Assembly: GCA_025667525.1 (NCBI GenBank)
Contig: CM046878.1
Coordinates: forward strand, 82,666,196-82,730,195
Length of the DNA: 64,000 nt
Direction: 5' to 3'
DNA from: Glebionis coronaria
Lineage: Eukaryota > Streptophyta > Magnoliopsida > Asterales > Asteraceae
The position numbers were made by a program, and so were the translations under genes. Positions 43,932-59,742 of the stretch are shown in pieces. Positions within the stretch are counted from its first letter, which is position 1, and every line of letters starts with the position of its first letter. The notes beneath the pieces are model-generated. The model did no database searches. It saw nothing but the letters and a program-made list of their open reading frames with translations, and was not told where the DNA came from.

Positions 43932-46900
43932 TGTGACAACTCGTAAATTTAAACTCATTATTAATCTAAAGAATAAGATAATTATCACTACAATTTTTTT
44001 TTTGAATAAAACATTGTAAATCATAAACAAAAAGATATCTAAAAACTAAAAAATAATATTATCACTAATAATACATACGACAGACTATATGATTATTTTG
44101 GTTATATAGAAATTTATATGTTACGTGTTTAATTACTACAAAGTAGAAAATAATTACTGTGTTATCTGAAAACCGTGATTTACTCTAACTGGAGGCCGTC
44201 CAACTAAAAGCTTATGTGTTTTATATGTCTTAGGTTAAATGAATTATTTTAAGTTTATAGGTCATGTAAACGTAATAAATAATTTATTTTAATTGTTAAC
44301 GTAAATTATCGAAATCACCGTTAATTATTAATAGAAAGTTATATAAAAAATTTCAACTCACGATGTATTTAAAACAATATATGCTGGACTATAAAAAGTC
44401 TATAAATCATATATTAATCACTTTTAATTTATTTTCAATGTTTCAGATATCTTACTTAGGTAATCGTATTTTATTTATTATTTATTTATAAAATATCGCT
44501 TTTATAGAAAAATGATCACGAAAATGTGTACATTAATTTTATCAACTAACTAAGAAAATTAATATGTAAACTTCATAATTAATCATGGAACATATTTAAA
44601 TTATTACATGACTAGAAATAAGCCCGTAAAAATTTTAAAAGCTCATATGTAATTTTAAAGACCCGTAAACCTCAGATAAACCAAACTAATTGTACCTAAA
44701 CTCAAGTTAGCCGATTTCAATCACTACTTAGTGAAAATTTCGTGGCTTTAAGCATTAAGAAATTATTAGGCCTTATATGTTAGCTAGAAAATAGGAAATA
44801 TATAGAATTATCACTTTTATAAGTTATTTACAAGATATATACTTGCCTAAATAATTTCTCCTTGTTTCTAGCTTAAATAATTCGACCCATAACTCCTCCA
44901 TATGTCCTACCCACGTTCATAATGCAAGGATGAGTTGTTTCAACCCTGAAAATACTCCACAAACCAATTTCATGTTATCTTCCTACTGTTCTATCCCTTT
45001 TTCTTAATTTCCAACCTTTTGTTTCTACCATCACTCATCACCACCCTAAACTACCATCACCGACATCATTGGTACTCCTAATAACTCCTAAACATCTGTC
45101 CTAAACACCCTTGAAAACAACCTCGAAGTTCATGTCTTGAAGTGCCATAGAAACGAAACCCTAGCTAAATCGAATTAGAGTTTTCAACAAAACCCTAGTT
45201 TTGTAAACGTGGGTTCTGAATTTCTTTTGCTTTGTGTATCCTACAGAATCAAGCACCTTTATATCTATTTTTTTAAGTAATCACGAGTCCAAGATTTCGT
45301 TGCCAAATGGGTTCGTGTCCTAGCTTTGGAGTTATAGTGAAACCGAGACCAAATTACATTCTAGGGCGTAAACTTGATCAAACCACCAATCCAATGTAAG
45401 CAGTGTAATACTTAGTCTTAAATAAGTTATTATGCATGCTAAACCTCGATCTAGTGGTGCTTATAGTTTATAAATACTTCGTAAGTAATAAAAGTCGTTA
45501 AAAAGCCTTATTTGGTAGATTAAAGTTCTTGCACGTTTCCCGAGGTAGACACGTCCCCCTAAAATTCTGTCATACACTAAAATACTAGACCTTATTAAGA
45601 GTCCATAGCCTCTTGAATCACTTCAAACAGAGTTATAACGAACCGAGAAACTTGAACTGAAAGTTCAATTAAAAACATTAAAATATGTCAAAGCCTCTTA
45701 GAGGTCGAATGGGTGAGTCATGTTTGGACGCGATTTCGAGCCTCTTAGAGGCCGAATGGGTAAATTTTGCTCAAGGACAACATTAATATTCACCTGGCCT
45801 AGATTCTAAAACCGTAAGCCATTTTACCTAATAGTTAATGACCAGTAAGATACACAGTCTCCAAAGTTTCTGAAAAACTATCTTGTCTAGTGTTAAACTG
45901 GTTGGAAATAGGTTTTTGTAAGCTAAAATTGACCCACTTAAAGTCCGAATCATGACTAGCCTATAAAGATCATTATCCGAGCCTACCAGGTGGGATATCA
46001 ATAGAAACTTCGTTTGTGTCATAACTCTAAAGTATGCAAAAGTTACGGGCTCTCAAAATAGGCCCGTTGAACATTTTTCATATTTTGGAAAGTGTTCAAA
46101 ATGGTCATTTTATGTATAATTTCAACTAGTAACATGTATTGTAAGACGCCTAGTTAAATTCTGAGTTTATATAATCGATCGTTAAATATTACACTAAAAA
46201 ATGGTGTTTTTACGAAACCCTGATTACTTATCTGTCTTTTAAAGATCGTTAATGACATTAGATGTAAAAATCGTAAATTATACATATTATGTTGATCTAT
46301 AATCACACCTTTTATGAAATTTAAACCGTTAATAAACAAACACGAAAACCTAATTCATAAAAACTATGCTTTTTATTATTTAAAATCTATTAAAGAAATT
46401 GATATGTTAGTTATTAAAAAAACTTGATAAATTTGGATTAATTTTAATTCATCAACATATCAATGATTTTATAATGCATAACATGAATCATGTTAATCTA
46501 ACAAAATTGACACACGATAGTTGCTCTCAAAATAATTAAGAAAACGATTTTAATTGTAGAACACTAGATTCTCAGATTCGTACTCTTGTAGGAATTAAAT
46601 AAAACTTATATCATAATAATATTATCTTCAAAACCCGGATAACTAAATATTACTTGAATACATATCAACCTATAAATGATTTTATAATGCATAACATGAA
46701 TATAAAATATTTGCTATTTATAAAATCGTAGTTTAAAAGAATGAAACCTACCCATAAAGAATTAAAAGAACTAAAATCGATTAATAACCAGAAACATTTA
46801 TAAAACTTAAGTCGTTATTAATCCAGCCTAAGCACCAACTAAGAAACGGGTTCGTATATGCATGTCATAATCATCAAGCATATAGTTAATATGTGTCATC

Positions 46901-49900
46901 ATGTTTAGGTTATCACTAAAGTTTTACTTTATTTATGCAACTACTTCCGTTTACAAGGTGAGTTTATAGCCCCTCTTTCTACTTGTTTTATCATCTTTTG
47001 GGGTGAGAACATTGCTTGATTTTAACGCATGAACGCAAGTACTTGAAATGATTTACTATATCTAAGTCCCAAACATAACCCAAATGAGAACTGCCCACGA
47101 ATCGTGAACCGTTAGTCACCTAGCTGGCTTACAGCGAAGTGAGCGCGAATGTTATAGATATATCAGAATTGACACTCCTATTTACTGTGAATGGGTCCGT
47201 TCAAGAAAATACAATTTCATTTGAGGATAACGGGTGACTGGGGTTAGTTACCTGCATGGGCACACACGAAGTCAGTTTGACTCGTTAACGCATCGGTGTC
47301 ATGAGCTTAGATAGTAGTAAATGATTTTCTAGTGAATTATAGGGTTACTATGTTCACAAACATAAGGAAATCTTGTGGTTCATATTATACTAAAACAAAT
47401 CAAACCTATGAACTCACCAACTTTATGTTGGAGCTTTAGCAACATTTTTCTAAGGAATGCTACTGTATGGAGTCTGCATTGTTGTTTTGTCATGTAGAGG
47501 TCGTTCTCTCGCATCAAGTCCTCTTCATGCCATGAAGTCGCAACCCAAATTTAGTCTTCCACTGCTATTAAATTTGGGGGTTGAAAGAATGGTATCGAAG
47601 CCTTGATTATAGAGAACTAGGTTGCATTAGTAACTCTAGACTATAATCGGCTCTAAATTGCATGTTAAAATGACATACCAACCATCTTGTGTTAGATCCT
47701 TATCGAAAGCTAAATTGTTTTACATGGTATTTTCATTTACTAGAATACTAAGTGTTACTAAGAAAAACATGTTTTGTGGGACTATGCATGGTCACCCATG
47801 GGTGTGGGATGACGTAACCTAGTGGTTTGCAATCTAGTATTACAATAATATACAACATGTCATGCTCTATCTAGTCAACTGTTAATTAGTTGTAAGATAT
47901 AGTGAAAATATGATACAAATAAAAGAGGATGCTATATGTTGTATCTGGAATATACATAGCCTGATCACCTATGTATAATTTAGATAGAACAATAGTGTGC
48001 TCGTAGTAGTTACCAAAAATATCAAAATGAATAAAAAATCACTAAGAATAAAAGTAATAACTTTTTCTACCATACGCTAAACGTATAGGAGATTTTTTAC
48101 CACTCGACATTCTCGTCTTCTTCTCGAAAAATACCCTAACGTATACGGCGCTTTAATTTCGGGACGAAACCTTTAAGGTGGGGTGAATGTGACAACCCGT
48201 AAATTTGAACTCATTATTGATCCAAAGAATAAGATAATTATCACTATAATTTTTTCAATAAAACACTGTAAATCATAAACAAGAAGATATATAAAAACTA
48301 AAAAAATGATATTATCACTAATAATACATACAACGGACTATATGATTATTTTGGTTATACAGAAATTTTTATGTTACGTGTAATTGCTGCAAAGTGGAAA
48401 ATAATTGCTGTGTTATCTAAAAACTGTGATTTACTCTAACTGGAGGCCATCCAACTAAAAGCTTATGTGTTTTATATGTTTTAGGTTAAATGAATTATTT
48501 TAAGTTTATAGGTCATATAAACGTCAATAGTAATTTATTTTAATAATTAACGTTAATTATCGAAATCACCGTTAATTATTAATGGAAAGTTTTATAAACA
48601 TTTTTAACTCACGATTTCTTTAAAACAATATATGATGGACTATAAAATGTCTATAAATCATATATTAATCACTTTTAATTTATTTTCAACGTTTCAGATA
48701 ATTTACTGAGGTAATCGTATTTTATTCATTATTTAATTATAAAATATCGTTTCTATGGAAAAATGATCACGAAAATGTGTAAATTAATTTTATCAACTAA
48801 GAACTAAGAAAATTTATTTGCAAACTTCATAATTAATCATTGGAACATAGTTAAATTATTAAATGACTAGAAATAAGCCCGTAACTAATTTTAAAAGCCC
48901 GTAAGTAATTTTAAAGACACGTAAACCTCAAATAAACCAAACTAATTGTACCTAAACTCAATTTAGCCCATTTTAATAACTACTTAGTGAAATTTTCGTG
49001 GCTTTAAGCCTTAGGAAATTATTAGGCCAGATATGTTAGCTAGAAAATAGGAAATATATAGAATTATCACCATTATAAGTTATTTACAAGATATATACTT
49101 GCCTAAATTATTCCTCCTTGTTTCTAGCTTAAATAATTCGACCCATATCTCCTCCATATGTCCTACCCACGTTCATAATGCAAGGAAGAGCTGTTTCATC
49201 CCTAAAAATACTCCACAAACCAATTTCATGTTATCTTCCTTGTGTTCTAATCACTTCTTCATAATTTCCAGCCTTATGTACTGATTTTCTATCATAATTG
49301 GAGCTCTAAAGGTAATGTATATTCAGCTTATAAATAAGGAGTTCAATACTTGTGATTGTCTATCCCAAAACATAAGTAGAAAATCAAATTGAACCCTTCT
49401 TCCCCTTTGTTTCTGCCATCACTCATCACCACCCTAAACTGCCATCACAACCATCATTGGTACTCCTAATAACTCCTAAACATCAGTCCTAAACTCCCTT
49501 GAAAACAGCCTCGAAGTTCGTGCCTTGAAGTGCCATAGAAACGAAACCTAACTAAATCGAATTAAGGTTTTCAACAAAACCCTAGTTTCGTAAACGTGGG
49601 TTCTGATATTCTTTTGCTTTGTGTATCCTACAGAAGCAAGAACCTTTATATCTAGATGTTTAAGTAATCATGAGTCTAAGATTTCGTTGCCAAAAGGGTT
49701 CGTGTCCTAGCTTTGGAGTTATAGTGAAACCGAGACAAAATTAGGGCATTCTAGGGCTTAAACTTGATCAAACCACCAATCCAATGTAAGCAGTGTAACG
49801 CTTAGTCTTAAATAAATTATTATGCATGTTAAACCTCGATCTAGTGGTGCGTAAAGTTTATAAATACATCGTAAGTAATAAAAGTCTTTAATAAGCCTTA

Positions 49901-50075
49901 TTTGGTAGATTAAAGCTCTTGCACGTTTCCCGAGGTATACACCTCCCCCTGAAATTCGGTCATACAATAAAATACTAGACCTTATTATGAATCCATAGCC
50001 TCTTGAATCACTTAAAACAAAGTTATAACAAACCTAGAAACTTGAAATGAAAATTTAAATAAAAACATTAAAATC
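43932..50075 (+). mobile_element. Non-autonomous Ty3-gypsy-like element E3
   Basis: 5' LTR 43932-47589 (with a ~120 bp deletion near 45015), primer site TGGTATCGAAGC at 47590, non-coding interior, purine tract 48175-48187 and truncated 3' LTR 48188-50075. It shares with E1 the AAATTTAAACTC start variant and the doubled CCTCTTAGAGG motif, so E1 and E3 are counterparts in the two blocks. Confidence 0.75.
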
Positions 50076-50942
50076 AGTATCCCTAGTTTTTAAATGAGAG
50101 ACTATGGATACAAACACAAAATACAAGGCATTAACACACATTAGAAGACCAAGCACACTAGTACATAGACCAAAAAGCAAGACTAGTATACTAGCATCAT
50201 GAGTAATCAACTCAATTGATCACCCATCAAATCGATAAGCTAGTATGTGTACTATATTGAAAGATCATGAGTGTTTAGCCTTGCCTTTGTGAAAGTAGAA
50301 CAACACAACACAACAAGTCTTTTCAAATTAAAGATATCACAAGATTGCATTTATATTTCAAATTAAACTTCGTTCTATTGATTGTTTTTTGTATTAGGTT
50401 CTATAACTTATATGACTTTGTACGAGTTCTTTTTATTGATGTAGTATGCGTTCATCTAAATTCGACCCTGTGACTACAAAAACAACAATAACAACAACAT
50501 TAAAAATAATTAGTACACTAAAAACTTAGTGTAATAGGATAGCTGGTAAACATTACAAGAGTAAAAATGATGATAAGGCCGGATGGAATGAGGTGTGGGT
50601 TTCTTGTTGTCTTATCAGCGTCATCTAAGTTTTCTCTCGCCACTCACGCAAATCACATTTCAACCGTAGTGATGATAGGAAACTAACTTTATACAAAATA
50701 TACATCACTAAATACTCATCAAGAACCTTCAGGGCCTGAATTAAATAAAAGCAGGAGTGTGATTTATCCCCTAAAAAGAAGGTTCGAGGCGTGCATACTG
50801 CCCACTTGGATATCACTGTAAGCTCGAATCACTAACTACTAACTCGCCGTTCCAAAAAAAATATACTTACACACTCACAAACTAATAACAAAGTAAAAGA
50901 AATAAAACATTGGCCCACAAAAGTGTAACTCATAGGGGTAGA
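50076..50942. repeat. Flank segment S, copy 4
   Basis: Counterpart of 6934-7795. The junction with the truncated LTR is the same. Confidence 0.8.
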
Positions 50943-53900
50943 TGTGACAACCTATAAATTTGAACTCATTATTAATCTAAAGAATAAGATAATTATCACT
51001 GCAATTTTTTTTCTTCAATAAAACAGTGTAAATCATAAACAAGAAGATATCTAAAAACTAAAATATGATATTATCACTAATAATAAGTACGATGGACTAT
51101 ATGATTATTTTGGTTATATAGAAATTTATATGTTACGTGTTTAATTACTGCAAAGTGGAAAATAATTATTGTATTATCTGAAAACCGTGATTTCCTCTAA
51201 CTGGAGGCCATCCAACTAAAAGCTTATGTGTTTTATATGTCTTAGGTTAAATGAATTTTTTTAAGTTTATAGGTCCTATAAACGTCAATATTAATTTATT
51301 TTAATAGTTAACGTAAATTATCGAAATCACCGTTAATTATTAATAGAAAGTTATATAAACATTTTCAACTCACGATTTATTTAAAACAACATATGATGGA
51401 CTATAAAAAGTTTATAAATTATATATTTATCACTTTTAATTTATTTTCAATTATTTAGATAATTTACTGAGGTAATCGTATTTTATTTATTATTTAATTA
51501 TAAAATATCGTTTTTATGGAAAAATGATCACGAAAATATGTAAATTAATTTTATCAACTAAGAACTAAGAAAATTAATTTGTAAACTTCATAATTAATCA
51601 TTGGAACATAATTAAATTATTACATGACTAGAAATAAGCCCGTAATTAGCCCGTAAGTAATTTTAAAGACACGTAAACCTCAAATAAACCAAACTAATTG
51701 TACCTAAACTCAAGTTAGCCCATTTCAATCACAACTTAGTGAAAATTTCATGGCTTTAAGTATTAAGAAATTATTAGGCCAGATATGTTAGCTACAAAAT
51801 AGGAAATATATAGAATTATCACCTTTATAAGTTATTTACAAGATATATACGTGCCTAAATTATTTCTCCTTGTTTCTAGCTTAAATAATTCGACCCATAA
51901 CTCCTCCATATGTCCTTCCCACGTTCATAATGCAAGGATGAGTTGTTTCATCCCTCAAAATACTCCACAAACCAATTTTATGTTATCTTCCTACTCTTAT
52001 ATCCCTTCTTCTTAATTTACAGCTTATGTAATGATTTTTTTTTTATCATAATTGGACCTCTAAAGTTAAGGTATATTCAGCTTACAAAATAAGAAGTTCA
52101 ATACTTGTGATTGTCTATCCCAAAACATAAGCAGAAAATCAAATTAAACCCTTCTTTCCCTTTTGTTTCTGCCATCACTCATCACCACCCTAAACTACCA
52201 TCACCGCCATCATTGGTACTCCTAATAACTCCTAAACATCAGTCCTAAACACCCTTGAAAACAACCTCGAAGTTCATGTCTTGAACTACCATAGAAACGA
52301 AACCCTAGCGAAATCGAATTTGGGTTTTCAACAAAACCCTAGTTTCGTAAACGTAGGTTCTGAATTTCTTTTGCTTTGTGTATCTTAGATAATCATGCAC
52401 CTCTATATCTAGTTGTTTAAGTAATCACGAGTCCAAGATTTCGTTGCCAAAAGGGTTCGTGTCCTAGCTTTGGAGTTATAGTGAAACCGAGACCAAATTA
52501 GGGCATTCTAGGGCGTAAACTTGATCAAACCACCAATCCAATGAAAGCAGTGTAATAAAAGTCGTTAAAAAGCCTTATTTGGTAGATTAAAGCTCTTGCA
52601 CGTTTCCCGAGGTAGACACCTCCCCCTGAAGTTCTATCATACACTAAAATACTAGACCTTATTAAGAATCCATAACCTCTTGAATCACTTAAAACGGAGT
52701 TATAACAAACCGAGAAACTTGAACTAAAATTTTAATTAAAAACATTAAAATCTGTCAAAGCTGTGAAATATTCAAGTCTGGAAGCTGTTTGGTCGGGTGA
52801 GTCATGTTTGGACGCGATTTTGAGCCTCTTAGAGGCCGAATGGGTAAATTTTTCTCAAGGACAACATTAATATTCACCTGACCTAGTTTCTAAAACCGTA
52901 AGCCGTTTTACCTAATAGTTAATGACCAGTAAGATACACAGTCTTCAAAGTTTCTGAAAAACTATCTTGCCTAGTGTTAAACTGGCCGGAACTACGTTTT
53001 TGTAAGCTAAAATTGACCCACTTAAAGTCCGAATCACGACTAGCCTATAAAGATCATTATCCGATCCTACTAGGTGGGATATCTATAGAAACTTCGTTTG
53101 TGTCATAACTATAAAGTATGCAAAAGTTACGGGCTCTCAAAATAGCATCTTTGAACATTTTTCTAATTTTGGAAAGTGTTCAAAATGGCCATTTTATGTA
53201 GAATTTCAACTAGTAACATGTATTGTAAGACGCCTAGTTAAATTCCGAATTTATAAAATTGATCGTTAGATATTACACTAAAAAATGGTGTTTTTAAGAA
53301 ACCCTAATTACTTATCTGTCTGTTAAATATCGTTAAATGACATTAGATGTAAAAATCGTAAATTATACATATTATGTTGATCTAAAAATCACACCTTTTA
53401 TAAAATTTAAAACCGTTAATAAACAAACACGAAACCTAATTCATAAAAACTATGTTTTTTATTATTTAAAATCTATTAAATAAATTGATATGTTAGTTAT
53501 TATCAAAACTTGATAAATTTGGATTAATTTTAATTCATATCAACATATCAATGATTTTATAATGAATAACATGAATCATGTTAATCTAACGAAAGTGACA
53601 CACGATATTAGCTCTCAAAATAATGAAGAAAACGATTTTAATTGTAAAACACTAGATTCTCAAATTCGTACTCTTGTAGGAATTAAATAAAACTTATATC
53701 ATAATAATATTATCTTCAAAACCCGGGTAACTAAATATTACTTGAATACATATCAACCTATAAATTATTTTATAATGCATAACATGAATATAAAATATTA
53801 GTTATTTATGAAATAATAGTTTAAAAGAATAAAACCTACGCATAAAGAATTAAAATAACTAAAACTGATTAATAACCGGAGACATTTATAAAACTTAAGT

Positions 53901-56900
53901 CGTTATTAAGGAACGGGTTCGTACATGCATGTCATAATCATCAAGCATATAGTTAATATGTGTTATCTTGTTTAGGTTATCACTAAAGTTCTACTTTATT
54001 TCTGCAATTACTTTCGTCTACAAGGTGAGTTTATAGCCCCTCTTTCTAATTGTTTTATCATCTTTTGGGGTGACAACAATGCTTGATTTTAACGCGTGAA
54101 TGCAAGTACTTGAAATGATTTACTATGCTTAAGTCCCAAACATAACCCAAATGAGAACTGCCCATGAATCGTGAACCGTTAGTCACCTAGCTGGCTTACA
54201 GCGATGTGAGCGCGAATGTTATGGATAGATCGGAATTGACACTCCTATTCACTGTGAACGAGTCCATTCAAGTAAATACAATTTCCTTTGAGGATAACGG
54301 GTGACTGGGGTTAGTCACCTACATGGGCACACACGAAGTCAGTTGGACTCGTTAATGCATCGGTGTCATGAGCTTAGATAGTAGTAAATGCTTTTCTAGT
54401 GAATTATAGGGTTACTATGTTCACAAACACAAGGAAATCTTGTGGTTTATTTTATACTAAAACAAATCAAACCTATGAACTCACCAACTTTATGTTGTTG
54501 CTTTAGCAATATTTTTCTCAGGTATGCAACTATATGGAGTCTGCATTGTTGTTTTGTCATGTAGAGGTCGTTCTCTCACATCAAGTCCTCTTCATGCCAT
54601 GAAGTCGCAACCCAAATTCAGTCTTCTGCTATTGTTAAATTTGGGGGTTTAAAGAATGGTATCAGAGCCTTAATTATAGAGAACTAGGTTGCATTAGTAA
54701 CACTAGACAATAATCGGCTCTAAATTTCATGATAAAATGACATACCAACCATCTTGTGTTAGATCCTTATCGAAAGCTAAATTGTTTTACATGGTATTTT
54801 CATTTACTAGACTATTAAGTGTTACTATGAAAAACATGTTTTGTGGGACTATGCATGGTCACCCATGGGTGTGGGATGACGTAACCTAGTAGTTTGCAAT
54901 CTAGTATTACAATAGTACACAACATGTCATGCTCTATCTAGTCAACTGTTAATTAATTGTAAGATATAGTGAAATATGATACAAATATAAGAGGTGATGA
55001 AAAAGAGGATGCTATATGTTGTATCTGGAATATACATAGCCTGATCACCTATGTATAATTTAGATAGAACAATAGTGTGCTCGTATTAGTTACAAGAAAT
55101 ACCAAAATGAATAAAAATTCACTAAGAATAAAAGTAATCATTTTTTCTACCATACGCTAAACGTATAGGAGATTTTTTTACCACTCGACATTCTCGTCTT
55201 CTTCTCGACAAATACCCTAACGTATACGGCGCTTTAATTTCGGGACGAAACCTTTAAAGTGGGGTGAATGTGACAACCCGTAAATTTGAACTCATTAATG
55301 ATCCAAAGAATAAGATAATTATCACTACAATTTTTTTCAATAGAACACTGTAAATCATAAACAAGAAGATATCTTAAAGCTAAAAAATGATATTATCACT
55401 AATAATACATACAACGGACTATATGATTACTTTGGTTATACATATGTTTTTAAGTTACGTGTTTAATTGCTACAAAGTGGAAAATAATTACTATGTTATC
55501 TAAAAACCGTGATTTACTCTAACTGGAGGCCATCCAACTAAAAACTTATGTGTTTTATATGTTTTAGGTTAAATGAATTATTTTAAGTTTATAGGTCATA
55601 TACACGTCAATAGTAATTTATTTTTAATAGTTAAAGTAAATTATCGAAATTACCTTTAGTTATTAATAGAAAGTTTTATAAACATTTTCAACTCACAATT
55701 TCTTTAAAACAATATATGATTTATTATTTATTTTAAACGTTTCAGATAATTTACTTAGGTAACCGTATTTTATTTATTATTTAATTATAAAATATTGTTT
55801 TTATAGAAAAATAATCATGAAAATGTGTAAATTAATTTTATCAACTAAGAACTAAGAAAATTAAATTGCAAACTTCATAATTAATCATTGGAACATAATT
55901 AACTTATTAAATGATTAGAAATAAGCCCGTAATTAATTTTAAAAACCCATAAGTAATTTTAAAGACCCGTAAATCTCAAATAAACCAAACTAATTGTACC
56001 TAAACTCAAGTTAGCCTATTTGAATCACTACTTAGTGGAAACTTCGTGGCTTTAAGCCTTAGGAAATTGTTAGGCCAGATAGGTTAGCTAGAAAATAGGA
56101 AATATATAGAATTATCACCATTATAAGTTATTTATAAGATATATACTTGCCTAAATTATTCCTCCTTGTTTCTAGCTTAAATAATTCGACCCATAACTCC
56201 TCCATATGTCCTCCCTACATTCATAATGCAAGGAAGAGCTGTTTCATCCCTAAAAATACTTCATAAACTAATTTCATGTTATCTTTCTAGTGTTCTAATC
56301 CCTTCTTCTTAATTTCTAGCCTTATGTACTGATTATCTATCATAATTGGAGCTCTAAAGGTAATGTATATTCAGCTTATAAATAAGGAGTTCAATACTTG
56401 TGATTGTCTATCCCAAAACATAAGCAGAAAATCAAATTGAACCCTTCTACCCCTTTGTTTCTGCCATCACTCATCACCACCCTAAACAGCCATCACAACC
56501 ATCATTGGTACTCCTAATAACTCCTAAACATCAGTCCTAAACACCCTTGAAAACAGCCTCGAAGTTTGTACCTTGAAGTGCCATAGAAACGAAACCTAGC
56601 TAAATCGAATTAGGGTTTTCAACAAAACCCTAGTTTCGTAAACGTGGGTTCCGAATTTCTTTTGCTTTTTGTATCCTACAGAAGCAAGCACCTTTATATC
56701 TAGTTGTTTAAGTAATCACGGGTCCAAGATTTCGTTGCCAAAAGGGTTTTTTGTGTTCTAGCTTTGGAGTTATAGTGAAACTGAGACCAAATTAGGCATT
56801 TTAGGGCGTAAACTTGATCAAACCACAAATCCAATGTAAGCAGTGTAATACTTAGTCTTAAATAAATTACTATGCATGTTAAACCTCGATCTAGTGGTGC

Positions 56901-58923
56901 ATAAAGTTTAGAAATACTTCGTAAGTAATAAAAGTCTTTAATAAGCCTTATTTGGTAGATTAAAGCTCTTGAACGTTTCCCGAGGTAGACACCTCCCCTT
57001 GAAATTCGGTCATACACTAAAATACTAGACCTTATTATGAATCCATAGCCATTTTGAATCACTTAAAACAGAGTTATAACAAACCCAGAAACTTGAAATG
57101 AACATTTAAATAAAAACATTAAAATCTGTCAAAGCTGTGAAATATTCTATGTCTGGAAGCTGTTTGGTCGGGTGAGTCATGTTTAGACGCGATTCGAGCC
57201 TCTTAGAGGCCTAATGGGTAAATGTTGCTCAAGGACAATATTAATATTTACCTGGCCTAGTTTCTAAAACCGTAAGCCGTTTTACCTAATAGTTAATGAC
57301 AAATAAGATACACAGTCTTCAAAGTTTCTGAAAAACTATCATGTCTAGTGTTAAACTGGCTGGAACTACGTTTTTGTAAGCTAAATTTGACCCACGTAAA
57401 GTCCGAATCACGACTAGCTCATAAAGATCATTATCCGAGCCTACTAGGTGGGATATCTATAGAAACTTCATTTGTGTCATAACTCTAAAGTATGCAAAAG
57501 TTACCGGCTCTCAAAATAGGCCCGTTGAACACTTTTCAAATTTTGGAAAATGTTTAAAATGGCCATTTTACGTAAAATTTCAACTAGTAACATGTATTGT
57601 AAGACGCCTAGTTAAATTCCGAGTTTATAAAATTGATCGTTAGATATTACACTAAAAAATGGTGTTTTTACGAAACCCTAATTACTTATCTGTCTTTTAA
57701 AGATCATTAAATGACATTAGATGTAAAAATTATAAATTATACATATTGTTGATCTAATAATTAATGACACACCTTTTATAAAATTTAAAACCGTTAATAA
57801 ACAAACACGGAAACCTAATTCATAAAAACTATGCATTTTATTATTTAAAATCTATAAAAGAAATTGAACTGATAGTTATTATCAAAAGTTGATAAATTTG
57901 GATTAAGTTTAATTCATATCAATATATCAATGATTTTATAATGCATAACATGAATCATGTTAATCTAACGAAAGTGACACACGATAGTAGCTCTGAAAAA
58001 TAATGAAGAAAACGATTTTAATTGTAAAACACTAGATTCTCATATTCGTACTCTTGTAAGAATTAAATGAAACTTATATCGTAATAATATTATCTTCGAA
58101 ACCCGAATAACTAAATATTACTTGAATACATATCAACCTATAAATAATTTTATAATGCATAACATGAATATAAAATATTAGTTATTTATGAAATCGTTGT
58201 TTAAAAGAATGAAACCTAACCATAAAGAACTAAAAGAACTAAAACCGATTAATAACCAGAAACATTTATAAAACTTATGTCGCTATTATTCTAGCCTAAG
58301 AACCAACTAAGGAACGGGTTCGTACATGCATGTCATAATCATCAAACATATAGTTAATATGTATTATCTTGTTTAGGTTATCACTAAAGTTCTGCTTTAT
58401 TTCTACAACTACTTCCGTCTACAAGGTGAGTTTATAGCCCATCTTTCTACTTGTTTTATCATCTTTTGGGGTGAGAATATTGCTTGATTTTAACGCATGA
58501 ACGCAAGTACTTGAAATGATTTCCTATGTCTAAGTCCCAAACATAACCCAAATGAGAACTGCCCACGAATCGAGAACCGTTAGTCACTTAGCTGGATTAC
58601 AGCGAAGTGAGTGTGAATGTTATGGATAGATCTATCGGAGTTGACATTCCTATTTACTGTGAATGGGTCCGTTCAAGTAAATACAATTTCATTTGAGGAT
58701 AACGGCTGACTGGGTTTAGTCACCTGCATGGGCACACACGAAGTCAGTTAGACTCGTTAACGCATCGGTGTCATATGCTTAGATAGTAGTAAATGCTTTT
58801 CTAGTGAATTATAGGGTTAATATGTTCCCAAACAAAAGGAAATATTATGGTCATTTTATACTAAAACAAATCAAACCTATGAACTCACAAACTTTATGTT
58901 GACGCTTTAGCAATGTTTTTCTC
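50943..58923 (+). mobile_element. Non-autonomous Ty3-gypsy-like element E4
   Basis: 5' LTR 50943-54656, primer site TGGTATCAGAGC at 54657-54668 (the best match of the four), interior without ORFs, purine tract 55256-55268, and 3' LTR 55269-58923 ending at TTTTTCTC. This is the uninterrupted counterpart of E2 and the cleanest example of the family in the window. The two LTRs differ at many sites, so it is old. Confidence 0.78.
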
Positions 58924-59742
58924 TTGTAAGGACCATCTAATCTTTCTTGTGTTCTCATTGATTATATGTAAAGTTTCATGTTGTAATATGTACTATTTAT
59001 TATTTTGAAGTTTTGACACTGTATATGTAATTTTTTGACACAAAGTGTAAGTTACACAAGCATTAGAATGAATTTGTGATGGTTGGAACTTAGATCAGTA
59101 GCTAAAACGAGAGTCTTGTGAAAAATAAATAGGTTTTCAGGTTGATTTAAAGTCATAGGTTTATAGACCTATGTTTTGTGGTGATTTATCCGGGTGGCTC
59201 GTCTCGTGACGATACCCGATGAATTAGATATGCCCGAAACGGTTAAAAGTGTCAAATCTGAACATACTGTATAAACTGACTTAAAAGTGCTATAAAAGCT
59301 CATAACTAAGTAAATAGTGATACTATAAAATGTAGATAAATTTATGTACAACATCCACGAGTCGGGTGGTTTTTTACGGACATACAGTTTAGAAATGGCC
59401 GCAAAAACCGTGAAACCAAACCCTGTTGTCCAAAAACGGTATTGACCCGAGTTAATCTTCGATCATTTTGACCCTTTCATGAAAACATAAGTAATTACAG
59501 TTCTTATTATTTTTAGTAGACTTAAATAAGGTAATGTGAGCATAAAATCCAAGTCGGTAATCATTACGGTTTAGGAGTAATATCTTAAATACCGAGACAT
59601 ATCATAAAATTGACTAAATTGAACTGTAGTAATTAAATGTATAAATTAATCATTTTTATTAAGACCGAAGTGGTATGACCCACTTATCGGGAAATATGGA
59701 CTCATTTATATACTGATATGTATAAAACTTGAGACCCGACCA
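58924..59742. repeat. Block tail T, copy B
   Basis: Counterpart of 36453-37272, ending the duplicated block. Confidence 0.8.
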
